Positions 43,390 through 52,701 are shown, counted from the stretch's first letter. The stretch: DNA of 64,000 nt from Streptomyces sp. NBC_01235 (GCF_035989285.1 NZ_CP108513.1:310001-374000); one strand, 5' to 3'. The notes: generated by a model not told the origin, from the letters alone. A program made the numbers and translations.

Positions 43390-44442
43390 TCACTCTCGAC
43401 GCGGGAACGCTAAGCCCCGTTTCCGACCAGGGTCAAGATCTACGACACGCTCGGACCGAGGCCACGCTCGGCCGCTCCCCCCGCAGGTGCAGGTACAGGG
43501 CGGACAAACCCGTCTGGGCAAGGGGCAGGGTGAAAGGGCGGACAGCAGGACGGCGAGCGCGCCCGGAGTGAGCAGCCCCGCCGCATGGGCCACGTAGGTG
43601 TTGGGGGTGACGTGGGCGAGTACCGCCGAGTGGACGACGGAGTCCAGGGGTCCGGCCAGGTGCCGGATCAGCAGATGCACCGGCAGCCAGTAACAGGTCG
43701 TCAGGAGCAGCGCCCCCGCGGTGAGCGGCCAGGCGCGACGCGACCAGACCAGCGACCAGGACCGTCGTAGGGCGACCCACACGCCCGTTCCGTCGAGGGC
43801 GGCGCAGGACGGCGCCAGGGCGAACCCGAGCCGGATCAGGAGTGCGCCGGGCGCGATCATCGCCACGAGGTGGGACAGGCTGTCGAAGGGACCGTCGAAC
43901 CGGAACGGGTCGGCCCAGGACAGGGCGGCCGACGCGGCGGCCAATCCCACGCAGGCCGCGAAGCTCAGCGCGGCGGCCGCCGCGACCGCGAGTCCCCGCA
44001 CCAGGTGGACGGCGAACACCGTGCCCAGCCCGGCGCGTATCCGGCGCCCCAGTCTCCGAGCCGTGAACCGGCCTGCGGAGTCGGCCGCGCCGGCCACGGC
44101 GGCGGCACCGGCCAGTCCTGTCGCGGCGCACCCCAGCGCGAGCACGGCCAGCAGGACCGGTGCGGCGCCCAGGGCGACGAGGAGCAGGGGCCAGGTGTCC
44201 GTGGACACCGGGTCCTCCGCGCTCCTGGCCCACAGGAGGTTCTCCCGCATCTTTGTGAACTCGGGCCGTGCGACGGCGAAGGCGGCCGCGGTCGCCAGGA
44301 GGCCGAGCAGACCGGAGAGCGCGACGACGCACAGGATGACCCCGGCCAGCGACCGGCCGCCCCGGCTCAGTGCCCGCGCCGCCGTGGCCGCGACGGCACC
44401 GCCACGTGACTCGACGCCCTCCGCGCGCGCCGACGCGACCAT
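43390..44442 (-). CDS. Multi-span membrane protein, probably frameshifted near its end
   Basis: A 350-residue product with about six membrane segments (AGVILCVVALSGLLGLLATAA; LLLVALGAAPVLLAVLALG; LAVAAAAALSFAACVGL; WPLTAGALLLTTCYWLPVH). Family unknown. The last 45 residues (PRRVCPPCTCTCGGSG...) are unlike a membrane protein tail. The neighbouring frame reads PFTLPLAQTGLSALYLHLRG, a natural ending, so a one-base shift near 43540 is likely, real or from sequencing. ATG at 44442 has GAGGGGG upstream. The gene ends at the edge of the LacI-type operator. Confidence 0.65.
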   Translation of the reverse strand: MVASARAEGVESRGGAVAATAARALSRGGRSLAGVILCVVALSGLLGLLATAAAFAVARPEFTKMRENLLWARSAEDPVSTDTWPLLLVALGAAPVLLAVLALGCAATGLAGAAAVAGAADSAGRFTARRLGRRIRAGLGTVFAVHLVRGLAVAAAAALSFAACVGLAAASAALSWADPFRFDGPFDSLSHLVAMIAPGALLIRLGFALAPSCAALDGTGVWVALRRSWSLVWSRRAWPLTAGALLLTTCYWLPVHLLIRHLAGPLDSVVHSAVLAHVTPNTYVAHAAGLLTPGALAVLLSALSPCPLPRRVCPPCTCTCGGSGRAWPRSERVVDLDPGRKRGLAFPRRE

Positions 44443-44551
44443 CGACCGTCCCCCCTCGCTCGCCCTCAAGTCGGCACCGTGCCCGTCCGGTTCCGTGAGG
44501 GACGCCCGGTGGCGGACGCAGGTTCCCGGCGGAGACGATCACCTCAATGTG

Positions 44552-44998
44552 TCAGATCCGGCCGCCGGTGAGCCGGGTGAGGGGGCCGTGCGGGTGGCGG
44601 GCGGCACGACGTCCGGCCGCGTACGAGGCGGCGGTCAGCGCGGACAGGCCGGCGCCGACTCCGGCGGCGACCAGCTTGCGGTGCGCGATGACCGTCCACG
44701 CCGTCCTGACGGTCGCGGCGACCTGCCCCGAGGTCGCGACGATCGCCTGGCGGCCCGCCTCGACACCCCGCGCGGCGCCGTGTGCCGCGCTCTGCACGGC
44801 TCCGGTCGTCGCCTCGGCAGAGCGCTCGACGCCGTTCCTGGTGGCCGAGGCGGCGTCGTCCGTCTTCGTCGCGGCGCTCCTCGCGGCCCGGGCGGCCGGA
44901 GCGGTCGCCTTGCCGACGGTACGCCGGGCCTTGGCCGCGGTCTCCCGCTCCGCCGCGGACTCTTCGTTCGTCTTCTTGTTCGGTTCACTCATGGACAT
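44552..44998 (-). CDS. Alanine-rich basic protein with C-terminal hydrophobic segment
   Basis: A 148-residue protein, rich in Ala, Lys, Arg, Glu and Thr (KARRTVGKATAPAARAARSA), likely one long helix like phasin or histone H1-like proteins, followed by a hydrophobic stretch LVAAGVGAGLSALTAASYA and a basic end. Function unknown. Starts at 44998 (ATG), 44992 (ATG) and 45013 (GTG) are all possible; none has a clear ribosome site except GGAG touching the GTG. Confidence 0.6.
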   Translation of the reverse strand: MSMSEPNKKTNEESAAERETAAKARRTVGKATAPAARAARSAATKTDDAASATRNGVERSAEATTGAVQSAAHGAARGVEAGRQAIVATSGQVAATVRTAWTVIAHRKLVAAGVGAGLSALTAASYAAGRRAARHPHGPLTRLTGGRI

Positions 44999-45067
44999 CG
45001 CGTTGCCGCTCACTCCGGCGGCAAACCGTTGCCAGGCATGTTGGCGCCGATGGTGGCGCCGATGTCG

Positions 45068-45754
45068 TCACAGATCACCATGAAACGGATCGAACATGGT
45101 CCGGTGACCTTCCGAACGGTCTTGGAGGTCGGGGAACAGAGCGAGCTGGTCACCACGGCACGGTCGGGGCTTGCCGCCTCTGCGGACGGCAGCGCGCAGC
45201 CGGCCGTCCCGGGTGGCCGTGGGGCCGGTCGGATCCCACGGGATCGTGAGGGGTTCGCCGACCGGGTTGGCGTGCGGGTCGAGGACATGGGCGGCGAGGT
45301 GGTCGGCGATCAGGTCGACGCGAGCAACCGCGAGCCCAAGGCCCTGATCCCCCGTCCGAGCTCGGCGACACCGCGGTGTCGAACGACCAACAGGCATCCA
45401 GGTACCAGCGGTCACGGACCGGATCGTGGGCGATGTCGTGGCGGACGGCACGGTCGGCGGTCACGCTCCAGCCACTCCTCGCGACGACGGGACAAGCGCA
45501 CGGTGCGGTCCGGCCGGTAGTGGCCTGTGGGGGCGTCGGCCAGGTGTCGCAACGGATCGGGCAGCACCAGAGACACACTGCCGTCGAACGGGGTCGTCGG
45601 CGATGGTGCAGTTGCCGTGCGGGGCGCCGGACTCGCCGTCGGCAGCGAGGAACAGCCGCTCGGCCTGCCATCGTCGACGCCCCTCCGCGTCGGTCGGGTG
45701 GGCGTCGGTGAGATGGTGCCGAAGCCGGGCCAGGCGGCGGCCGCCGACCGTCAC
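45068..45754 (-). pseudogene. Decayed TnpB-related (IS200/IS605-type accessory) gene
   Basis: On the minus strand pieces of a TnpB-related protein appear in different frames. From 45754 one reads ARLRHHLTDAHPTDAEGRRR and ERLFLAADGESGAPHGN; next come RAVRHDIAHDPVRDRWYLDA; then in a third frame RVDLIADHLAAHVLDPHANP and VGEPLTIPWDPTGPTATRD. The order and spacing match the middle of Streptomyces TnpB-related proteins (DP.RGRWYLD.SW; GVDLN.DHLA...D..GNPVG...). The 5' end and catalytic C-terminus are absent and frames shift at least twice. Confidence 0.55.
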
Positions 45755-45815
45755 CGAGGACGCCCGGCGGCGATCCGCGCCTCCACCACGGCGGGCCGGG
45801 CCTGCGCCCCCGGGG

Positions 45816-47366
45816 TCAGCCGCCGCCCGGGACCGTGCCGCCCTTGAGGCGTTCCAGGTCCGAGGGACGGACCTGGATCACCACGAGGGCGATCAGAGCG
45901 GCCAGGACGGCGAAGATCGCCGCCATGACGAAGGCGGCCGAGACGCCGGCGGTGAGGATCTCGTCGGACCAGGGGGCGGGGAGCTGCCCGGTGCGCTGGA
46001 AACGCAGGCGTTCGGCCGGGGTCGCCTGGGCCAGGTAGTCGGGGACCTGCTTCTCCGCCTCGTTGCGGCTGGCCGTCCCGTACATCGTGACCAGGATGGA
46101 CAGACCGAGCGAACCGCCCACCTGCTGGGTGGCGTTGAGGAGTCCGGAGGCCGCGCCGGTCTCCTGCGGGGTCACGTTGGAGAGCGCCATCAGGGTCAGG
46201 GAGACGAACTCCATGCCCATGCCGAGGCTGAAGACCAGGATCGGGCCGAGGACGCTGCCCGCGTACGTCGAGTGGACGTCGGTCAGGGTCAGCCAGGACA
46301 GGCCTCCCGCCGCGAGGATCGCGCCCACCACCATGAAGGGCTTGGGGCCGAACCGGGGCAGGAACCGCGAGGCCAGCCCGGCGCCGAACGCGATGACCGC
46401 GCTGACCGGCAGGAAGGCGAACCCGGTCGCCAGCGGGCTGAAGTCGAGCACGTTCTGCACGAAGAGCGTGAGGAAGAAGAACATGCCGAAGATCGCGGCG
46501 GCGAGGCACAGCATGATCCCGTACGTGCCCGCCCGGTTGCGGTCGGCGAACATGTGCAGCGGCGTGATCGGCTGCCTGGACCGCCGCTCGACCAGGACGA
46601 ACACCGCGAGGACGACGACGGCCGCGCCGAACGAGGCCAGCGTGAACGCGTCCCGCCACCCTTCCTGCGCGGCCCTGATGAACCCGTACACCAGAAGGAC
46701 CATGCCCACGGTGGAGGTCAGTGCGCCGGCGATGTCGAAGTGGCCGGGGTGACGTTCGGATTCCTTGATCCAGCGGGGGGTGGCGAGGGCGATGAGCAGC
46801 CCGATGGGGACGTTGACGAAGAGCACCCACCGCCAGTTCAGCCACTCGACGAGGATTCCGCCCGCGAGCAGGCCGATGGCGCCGCCACCCGCCGAGACCG
46901 CGGCGAAGACCCCGAAGGCCCGGTTGCGCTCGGGGCCTTCGCGGAACGTCGTACTGACCAGGGAGAGCGCGGTCGGGGAGGCGATGGCGCCGCCGACGCC
47001 CTGGAGGGCGCGTGCGGCGAGGAGTTGGGCCTCGTTCTGGGCGAGTCCGCCGAGCAGGGAGGCGAGCACGAACAGCAGGACGCCGAAGACGAACATGCGC
47101 CGTCTGCCGAGGATGTCGCCGGTCCGGCCGCCGAGCAGCAGCAGGCCGCCGAAGGTGAGGGTGTAGGCGTTGACCACCCACGCCAGGCTCGTGGTGGAGA
47201 AGTCCAGGGAGCGCTGGATGTCCGGCAGCGCGATGTTCACGATGGTGATGTCCAGGACCACCATCAGCTGGCACGACGCGATGACCAGCAGCGCCATCGC
47301 GTTACCGCCACCGTCCTGCCGGGCGGTGGCCTGGGGCGCTGAGGTCGGCCGCGGAACGCTGCTCAT
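45816..47366 (-). CDS. MFS exporter, DHA2 (EmrB/QacA) family
   Basis: A 14-span drug:proton antiporter, 516 residues. Typical: LMVVLDITIVNIALPDIQ, WVVNAYTLTFGGLLLLGGR, GDILGRRRMFVFG, ARALQGVGGAIASPTALSL and GAASGLLNATQQVGGSLGL. It probably exports toxic compounds or a natural product. A second long frame on the same strand is a shadow. The gene lies 320 bases downstream of the AraC-type regulator gene on the same strand with a hairpin between, so it is probably a separate unit; an inverted repeat GCCCGC-TCGGAG-GCGGGC stands just upstream of the ATG. Confidence 0.85.
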   Translation of the reverse strand: MSSVPRPTSAPQATARQDGGGNAMALLVIASCQLMVVLDITIVNIALPDIQRSLDFSTTSLAWVVNAYTLTFGGLLLLGGRTGDILGRRRMFVFGVLLFVLASLLGGLAQNEAQLLAARALQGVGGAIASPTALSLVSTTFREGPERNRAFGVFAAVSAGGGAIGLLAGGILVEWLNWRWVLFVNVPIGLLIALATPRWIKESERHPGHFDIAGALTSTVGMVLLVYGFIRAAQEGWRDAFTLASFGAAVVVLAVFVLVERRSRQPITPLHMFADRNRAGTYGIMLCLAAAIFGMFFFLTLFVQNVLDFSPLATGFAFLPVSAVIAFGAGLASRFLPRFGPKPFMVVGAILAAGGLSWLTLTDVHSTYAGSVLGPILVFSLGMGMEFVSLTLMALSNVTPQETGAASGLLNATQQVGGSLGLSILVTMYGTASRNEAEKQVPDYLAQATPAERLRFQRTGQLPAPWSDEILTAGVSAAFVMAAIFAVLAALIALVVIQVRPSDLERLKGGTVPGGG

Positions 47367-47686
47367 GACGTGTCGCCCGCTCGGAGGCGGGCCCCGGGGG
47401 AGAGGTCAGCGGACGGGGAGATCCACTGTCGGGTCCACCGTTCGACGGTACGCCCGCGCCCGGGCCGTCACCACTCGATCATCCACGGCCGGACGGGGCG
47501 CCGTCGTGTCCGCCCGTGCCGTGCCAGGACTCCCCTGTTGTCCTGGCACGGCCTCGGCTGTCGCGGGTTGTCCGCCGCGGTGATCACCAGGATGCGCGAG
47601 AGGTACCCGGTGTGTCGTTGGCGGACCGTCCACGTCTGCTTGGCGGAGCGTCCACCCTTGACGCCGAGGACGGGAGGCCGGAACGC
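47367..47686. other. Intergenic region between AraC and MFS genes
   Basis: It holds the terminator hairpin at 47518-47552 and a GCCCGC/GCGGGC inverted repeat at about 47377-47394, just before the MFS start. No reading frame with a credible product is seen. Confidence 0.5.
47518..47552. terminator. Hairpin downstream of the AraC gene
   Basis: Perfect 13-base arms GCCGTGCCAGGAC and GTCCTGGCACGGC with a 9-base loop TCCCCTGTT. Probably ends transcription of the AraC-type gene on the minus strand. Confidence 0.7.
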
Positions 47687-48685
47687 CTATGTCTCCCACG
47701 CCCCGGTCAGCGCCTGTTCGCGCAGTTCGCTGGGCGGGAGGCCGTACGCGGTGCGGAACGCCCGGGTGAACTCGGCGGCGCGGGGGAAGCCCCAGCGGGC
47801 GGCGACGGCGTGGACGGGCAGCCCGCGCAGCCGGGGATCGGTGAGGTCGCGGCGGGCGTTCTCCAGGCGCTGGTCCCGGATGTAGGAGGCGACGGTGAGG
47901 CCTTCGGCCTGGAAGAGGCGGTACAGGTAGCTGCGGGAGATGTGGTGCGCGGCGGCGACGCCGGCGGGGGTCAGGTCCGGGTCGCCGAGGTGCCGGCGGA
48001 TGAACGCCTTGACATGGAGGGTGAGTGTGCGGCTGTGGGTCTCCGGTGGCAGCCGCGAGTCGGCGTCCACGGTGTGCGCGAAGAGGGCCGTGACCAGGTC
48101 GGCGACGACCGTGCCCAGCCGGGGTGCGTCGGATGGCTGGTAGGGGGAGGTGTCCGCGACGAGTTGGCGGAGCAACTGCGAGAGCAGTGCGCCGATCCCT
48201 TCCCGGCCCGACAGGAGGCTCCCCAGGACCTGGTCCGCTCGGTTCCCGGGCACGGCCACCAGGGCACGCGGGACCTCCAGGCCGACGATGGTGACGGAGT
48301 CGGAGCCGGTGAGTACCTCCCACGACCGCGAGGAAGAGTTGATGTGGAAGTCGTTCATCCGGTAGGCCGCCTGTTGTCTGCCCCAGTCGGCCGCTCCCTC
48401 GCCCTTCAGCAGGAGGGACAGGTGGTAGGTCTCGGGATCGGACTGGCGGATGAGTTTCGGCGTCCGACGGAAGACCAGGTGGTCGAAGGTGGCCGGCCAC
48501 ACCGTCACGTCGCCCAGCCCGATCACGCGTTGGTGGCCGTGGTAGTCGGCGGTGCGGTCGCTGGTGAGGTGCATGGGCGCATGGGTATTGCCCATGCGCT
48601 CCGCCCACGCCTCGAACCGGTCGGCCACCGGCAGGTCCGTGGTGCGGAAGACCGACTCGTGCAACACGAAGGTAGTCAACCACAC
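47687..48685 (-). CDS. AraC/XylS-family transcriptional regulator
   Basis: A 332-residue regulator with an N-terminal sensor of the AraC-binding-like type (TTDLPVADRFEAWAERM, FRRTPKLIRQ, INSSSRSWEVL) and a C-terminal double helix-turn-helix (LTPAGVAAAHHISRSYLYRL; VHAVAARWGFPRAAEFTRAF and YGLPPSELRE). It may control the MFS gene downstream or the gene upstream (30-base gap). The GTG at 48685 gives the longest credible N-terminus, but a later GTG is possible. The opposite-strand long frame is a shadow. Confidence 0.85.
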   Translation of the reverse strand: MWLTTFVLHESVFRTTDLPVADRFEAWAERMGNTHAPMHLTSDRTADYHGHQRVIGLGDVTVWPATFDHLVFRRTPKLIRQSDPETYHLSLLLKGEGAADWGRQQAAYRMNDFHINSSSRSWEVLTGSDSVTIVGLEVPRALVAVPGNRADQVLGSLLSGREGIGALLSQLLRQLVADTSPYQPSDAPRLGTVVADLVTALFAHTVDADSRLPPETHSRTLTLHVKAFIRRHLGDPDLTPAGVAAAHHISRSYLYRLFQAEGLTVASYIRDQRLENARRDLTDPRLRGLPVHAVAARWGFPRAAEFTRAFRTAYGLPPSELREQALTGAWET

Positions 48686-48715
48686 CGCGTCACGGGCCTG
48701 TTGGTGGCGGTCGGG

Positions 48716-49357
48716 TCAGTTCAGGTGGGCGGTGTCGACGGTGATGGAGTCGTTGTCCGTGGCGGTGACGGAGATGTAGCCCGGGTCGCCGTTGCGGTCG
48801 AGGTAGCACACCACGTACGAGACGCCGACGGTGGTCTGACGTACAGGGTGCTCGGTCACGGCCTCCCGGCAGCCTTCCGCCGTGGGGACCACGGACGAAC
48901 TCCAGGCGGCCATCTTGCCGTTGGTGGAGTACAGGTAGCCGCCTTGAAGGTAGATGGCGTCGGTGCCGGCGTCGGCGATCACGGGCGGCGTGTGGGTGAA
49001 GTCGTATCCCGGGGGCGCCTTCTCGCTGTCCGTCTTCATGACGAAGCCGCGTACCAGCGCGGTTGACGGCGAGGACGTCGAGTCGGGCAGGGTCGCGACC
49101 GCCGCGCCGCCGCCTCCGATGACGGCCACGGCCGTGAGGCCGGCGATCAGCGGGTGGGCGTACGCCATGCTGAGCAGGGGCCCGACGACCGGGATCGAGA
49201 ACTTCAGCTGGGTGTTCTTCTGCGTGACCCTGGCGTTGCCACCCGCGGTCACCGTCTGCGCCTGGGACTGATGGGTGCCCGGCCGGGGTGGCACGGAGGG
49301 GTCGCTCTGTGGGGCGTGGTCGCCGAGTTGTGCGCCGCGCATGCGGTCGGTGTTCAT
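48716..49357 (-). CDS. Membrane-anchored protein of unknown function
   Basis: A 213-residue protein with a cytosolic N-terminus (about 75 residues), one or two hydrophobic segments around residues 55-85 (IPVVGPLLSMAYAHPLIAGL and TAVAVIGGGGAAVATL), and an extracellular part with two cysteines (EGCREAV; YVVCYLDRNGD) that may form a disulfide. No family recognised. ATG at 49357 is chosen since upstream codons lack support. It precedes the AraC gene by 30 bases on the same strand and may share its transcript. Confidence 0.65.
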   Translation of the reverse strand: MNTDRMRGAQLGDHAPQSDPSVPPRPGTHQSQAQTVTAGGNARVTQKNTQLKFSIPVVGPLLSMAYAHPLIAGLTAVAVIGGGGAAVATLPDSTSSPSTALVRGFVMKTDSEKAPPGYDFTHTPPVIADAGTDAIYLQGGYLYSTNGKMAAWSSSVVPTAEGCREAVTEHPVRQTTVGVSYVVCYLDRNGDPGYISVTATDNDSITVDTAHLN

Positions 49358-49698
49358 GGCACGGGACGCTAGCGACAGGCGACCCCGCGGTCTTGTTTTG
49401 CCACAGATTGTCGCTATTGGGCATCTTATGGGCGCCAATTGCGATGAAAGTGATCGCCGAGGTGAGAACTTCGGACTTGCTACTCGCCAGTCATATTACT
49501 GAACCGTAACCTACCGACTGCTACCCGAGGTAACCCGACCCTCGCTACGGTCCTGACAGTTCATCTAAGAGCGGTACGGACAGCGGTGGGCGACCGCGGC
49601 CTCGTGCCGCTCGGTCGTCACGGTCCGCACCCCACCGGACCGTCCGCCACCCGAGCCGCAGACGAAGGCTCGGCCTCCCCTTCCCCGGAGGTCCGACC
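49358..49698. other. Divergent promoter region, relatively AT-rich
   Basis: It separates the membrane-anchored protein gene and the lipase gene. Around 49430-49560 the DNA is markedly less GC-rich than its surroundings (GTCATATTACTGAACCGTAA), and GTAACC occurs near 49505 and again as GGTAACCC near 49531. These are likely promoter and regulator sites for the lipase; I cannot assign them. No short gene with a ribosome site was seen. Confidence 0.5.
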
Positions 49699-51024
49699 AT
49701 GCCCACCCCCACCCGCCTGCTGGCCGCAGCCGTCACCGCTGCCGCCTGCCTCGGCGTCACCGCCGTACCCGCCGACGCGACAGCACAGTCGGACGCCGTG
49801 GTCTCGCGCGGCGTCACCATCCCCACCTTCTACAACCCGCCCGCCACGCTCCCGGCGGCCGACGGCACCCTGGTCCGCTCCGAACCGCTCCCCCTCGCGC
49901 TGAGCCTGCCGGGCGTCGACGGACCGCTGCCCGGCACGGCGACCCGCCTGATGTACAAGTCCACGGACTCCGCCGGCCGGCCCATGGCGGTCACCGGCGC
50001 CTACCTCGAACCGACGGCCCGCTGGACGGGCAGCGGTGCGCGGCCTCTGGTCGCCGTGGCGCCCGGCACCATGGGCCAGGGCGACCAGTGCGCCGCCTCC
50101 CTCGGCCTCGAACACCCGCTCCTGGTCAACGGCCAGACCCTGTCCGTCGGTTACGAGGACCTGGCGATCTACCGTCTCCTCGCCCGGGGCATCGCCGTGG
50201 TGGTCACGGACTACACCGGGCTGGGCGCGACGGACCGGCTGCACACCTATGTCAACCGGGTCGACGAGGCGCACGCCGTCCTGGACGCCGTCCGCGCGGC
50301 CCGCTCCCTCGACGGCACGTCGCTCACAGCCGGCTCCCGGGTGGCGCTGTTCGGCTACAGCCAGGGCGGCGGGGCCACGGCGGCCGCCGCCGAACTACAG
50401 CCCTCCTACGCCCCCGACGTCGCCCTCGCCGGGACCTACACCGGCGCTCCGCCCGCCGACCTGGTCGCCGTCACCAAGGCCATCGACGGAAGCGACCTGG
50501 CCGGCGCTCTGGGCTGGTCGGTGAACGGGTTCCTGGAGTCCGACCCCGCTCTCAAGCCGATCGCCGAGGCACACCTGAACGCGGCCGGCCGCGCCGCGCT
50601 CGAGGACCTGTCGACGATGTGCGTGGGTGACGCCCTCCTCGCCTACAACTCGGCGCGCAGCGCCGCCTGGACCACGGACGGGCGTTCCATCAGCGACGTC
50701 GTCGCCTCGGAGCCGGCACTGAAGGCCTTCCTGGCCGACCAGCGCATCGGCGCCCTCGAGCCGACGTCCCCGGTGCGGGTGGCGACCGGCACCGCCGACG
50801 ACCTGGTGCCGCACGCGCAGGCGCGCTCGCTCGCCGCGGCCTGGTGCGCCAAAGGTGCCGACGTCACGTACAAGCCGGTGATCCTGCCGAGCGTCGGCCG
50901 GGCCCTGATCAACCACTTCACGCCGCTGCTCGTCGACCAGGGCGACGCGATCTCCTGGCTGACCGACCGGCTCGACGGCAGGGCCGCCACGTCCAACTGC
51001 GCCGCCCTGCCCCTGCTGCCCTGA
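49699..51024 (+). CDS. Secreted lipase/esterase (LIP family)
   Basis: A 441-residue secreted alpha/beta-hydrolase. Signal peptide MPTPTRLLAAAVTAAACLGV with likely cleavage after ADA. Catalytic Ser221 lies in the nucleophile elbow FGYSQGGGAT; the acid is probably in GTADDLVPHAQA and the histidine in LINHFTPLLVD. The pattern matches secretory lipases of the LIP family. GGAGG lies 6 bases before the ATG. Monocistronic, with the MOSC gene 88 bases downstream. Confidence 0.85.
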   Translation: MPTPTRLLAAAVTAAACLGVTAVPADATAQSDAVVSRGVTIPTFYNPPATLPAADGTLVRSEPLPLALSLPGVDGPLPGTATRLMYKSTDSAGRPMAVTGAYLEPTARWTGSGARPLVAVAPGTMGQGDQCAASLGLEHPLLVNGQTLSVGYEDLAIYRLLARGIAVVVTDYTGLGATDRLHTYVNRVDEAHAVLDAVRAARSLDGTSLTAGSRVALFGYSQGGGATAAAAELQPSYAPDVALAGTYTGAPPADLVAVTKAIDGSDLAGALGWSVNGFLESDPALKPIAEAHLNAAGRAALEDLSTMCVGDALLAYNSARSAAWTTDGRSISDVVASEPALKAFLADQRIGALEPTSPVRVATGTADDLVPHAQARSLAAAWCAKGADVTYKPVILPSVGRALINHFTPLLVDQGDAISWLTDRLDGRAATSNCAALPLLP

Positions 51025-51112
51025 CCCACTCGCGAGGCGGTGGCGGTCGGTGCGTGCCTGCGCGAGGCACCGGCCGCCGCCGGGTCGCCGGCACCGCACC
51101 TAGGCTGGGTCC

Positions 51113-51622
51113 ATGACGGAGATCGAGGTGGTGGAGCTGCTGGTGTCGGCGTCGCACCGGTTCGCCGGGCGGCCCGCGGACGGGCCGTCGGACGGCCCGG
51201 ACGACGAGCTCGTGCGGCAGGTCCAGGTCCGTCGCGGTCTCGGACTGGTCGGTGACCGCTACTTCGGCCGCCCGGCCCACAAGGACGCGTCGGTGACGCT
51301 CATGGCCACGGAGAACCTGCCCCGGCACATCGACGCGGCCGTCGGTCTCCCGCAGACGCGCCGCAACATCCTGCTGCGCGGCGTCGACATCGACGCGTAC
51401 GTCGGCTCGACCATCGTGCTCGACGGCGCGGCCGGTCCCGTGGCGTTCGCCGTGAACCGCCCGGCACGGCCCTGCGCGTGGATGGACGTCACCATCGGCC
51501 CCGGCGCCCAGCGCGCACTGCGCGGCAGAGGGGGCGTGCGGTGCACTCCTCTGTCGGACGGTGTGCTCGTCCTGGGCCGGGCGACGTTCGGCGTCGTCGA
51601 CGCGTCCGCCGTGCGGGCCTGA
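51113..51622 (+). CDS. MOSC-domain protein
   Basis: A 169-residue protein matching the MOSC beta-barrel: GLVGDRYFG, RRNILLRGVDIDAYVG, the conserved cysteine in NRPARPCAWMD and GVRCTPLSDG. MOSC domains bind sulfur or molybdenum cofactor and occur in sulfur-carrier proteins; the role of stand-alone members is mostly unknown. The gene is convergent with the ATPase-type gene at 51647. Confidence 0.75.
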   Translation: MTEIEVVELLVSASHRFAGRPADGPSDGPDDELVRQVQVRRGLGLVGDRYFGRPAHKDASVTLMATENLPRHIDAAVGLPQTRRNILLRGVDIDAYVGSTIVLDGAAGPVAFAVNRPARPCAWMDVTIGPGAQRALRGRGGVRCTPLSDGVLVLGRATFGVVDASAVRA

Positions 51623-51646
51623 GGCCGGCCCTGACGGAACGTCTCA

Positions 51647-52120
51647 TCATGCGTCGGTCAGGCTCAGGCGGGCGACGATCCGTTTGCCCACCGGCGCCCG
51701 TACGACGTCGAGGTCCTCCGCCACGGCCCGCACGATCTCCAGGCCGTGCTGGCCCACCCGCGTCGGATCCGGTGCGCGCGGCGCCGGCAGCACCGGATCG
51801 CTGTCCCAGACGGCGATCTCCACCGCGGAACCGCTGATGCGCAGCTGCAGCAGGACCGGCCCGGGCGCGTATCTGAGCGCGTTGGTGACCAGCTCGCTCA
51901 CCACGAGCTGGGACAGGTCCACGGCCCGCGCCGACACGGGCGGGCCGCCCGGGCGCCGGACGCGGGTGAGGAAGTCGCCCGTGAGCTGTCGCGCCCGGGC
52001 GATACAACCGTCCTTGCCGTCCAATGCCACCGTCGTCTCGGCAGGGGTCCCGTCGGGTGCGGAAAAACCCTGGTCGGGCGGGACAGGTGCCATCCGGACC
52101 GCCTTCACTACCCCGTTCAT
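51647..52120 (-). CDS. ATP-binding protein, RsbW/SpoIIAB-like anti-sigma type
   Basis: A 157-residue GHKL ATPase domain: N-box ELVTNALRYAPG, G1 AVWDSDP and G2 VGQHGLEIVRAV. Streptomycetes encode many such stand-alone serine kinase/anti-sigma-like proteins that act on anti-sigma antagonists. The start at 52120 gives the usual length; the long frame upstream is out of context. The ECF sigma gene lies 700 bases away on the other strand, but direct interaction is not implied because GHKL proteins usually pair with SigB-type factors. Confidence 0.8.
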   Translation of the reverse strand: MNGVVKAVRMAPVPPDQGFSAPDGTPAETTVALDGKDGCIARARQLTGDFLTRVRRPGGPPVSARAVDLSQLVVSELVTNALRYAPGPVLLQLRISGSAVEIAVWDSDPVLPAPRAPDPTRVGQHGLEIVRAVAEDLDVVRAPVGKRIVARLSLTDA

Positions 52121-52149
52121 ATCCGCGCGCCTACCCGCGAACCCACCTC

Positions 52150-52701
52150 CTACGCCCCAGGCGCACCACTCACGCGCACACCGTCCCGGCTGCCGTCCGG
52201 GCTGTGGTCCGCGCTGTCGTCCGGACCTGCCGCGGACTGTGCTCGTGCTCTGCGCGCCGCCACGAACCTGGCCGACACGCCAAGGGTGCCGGCCGCGGCG
52301 GCGAAGACGACGGTGAGCGCGTTCGTCATGTCGTAGGTGCCGCTGCTCTCGTAGGTGGTTCCGTCGTCGAGGACGCAGTCGAAGGCCGGCGGGAAGTAGG
52401 AGGCCCGGTGGGTGACGAGGTGCCGGACGGTGTCCCGCGGGACCTCCTCCCCTCGGCAGGCGGGCGCGGGAGACGAGTCGGCGCCGGACTGCGACTCGTG
52501 CACGGAGAGCGCCACCGCGCCGGCGCCCAGCAGGTAGCAGCCGACCGTCGCCGCGATCGCCATCCCGGCCGACCAGCGCAGCAGGTGCACGGCCTGGTCC
52601 GGCCGCCTTCCGGGCAGGGCGACGGAGACGAGCTTGACCACGATCGCGATGCACCAGAGGGGGCTTGCGAACAGAGTCGCCATTCCTGACAGGGCCAACA
52701 C
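52150..52701 (-). CDS. Membrane protein of unknown function
   Basis: A 183-residue protein with three hydrophobic segments (LFASPLWCIAIVVKLVSVAL; AGMAIAATVGCYLLGAGAVAL; ALTVVFAAAAGTLGVSARF). The loop between the second and third contains two cysteines (PACRGEEV; FDCVLDDG). Family not recognised. GTG at 52701 has GAAGGTGAG upstream; an ATG at 52683 is an alternative. Located upstream of the ATPase-type gene on the same strand with a 29-base gap, so possibly co-transcribed. Confidence 0.65.
   Translation of the reverse strand: MLALSGMATLFASPLWCIAIVVKLVSVALPGRRPDQAVHLLRWSAGMAIAATVGCYLLGAGAVALSVHESQSGADSSPAPACRGEEVPRDTVRHLVTHRASYFPPAFDCVLDDGTTYESSGTYDMTNALTVVFAAAAGTLGVSARFVAARRARAQSAAGPDDSADHSPDGSRDGVRVSGAPGA

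Noticed and set aside
45751..47274. Second 507-codon frame on the minus strand over the MFS gene
   Set aside because: Product is Arg/Pro-rich and not membrane-like; the frame at 45816-47366 has 14 clear membrane segments.
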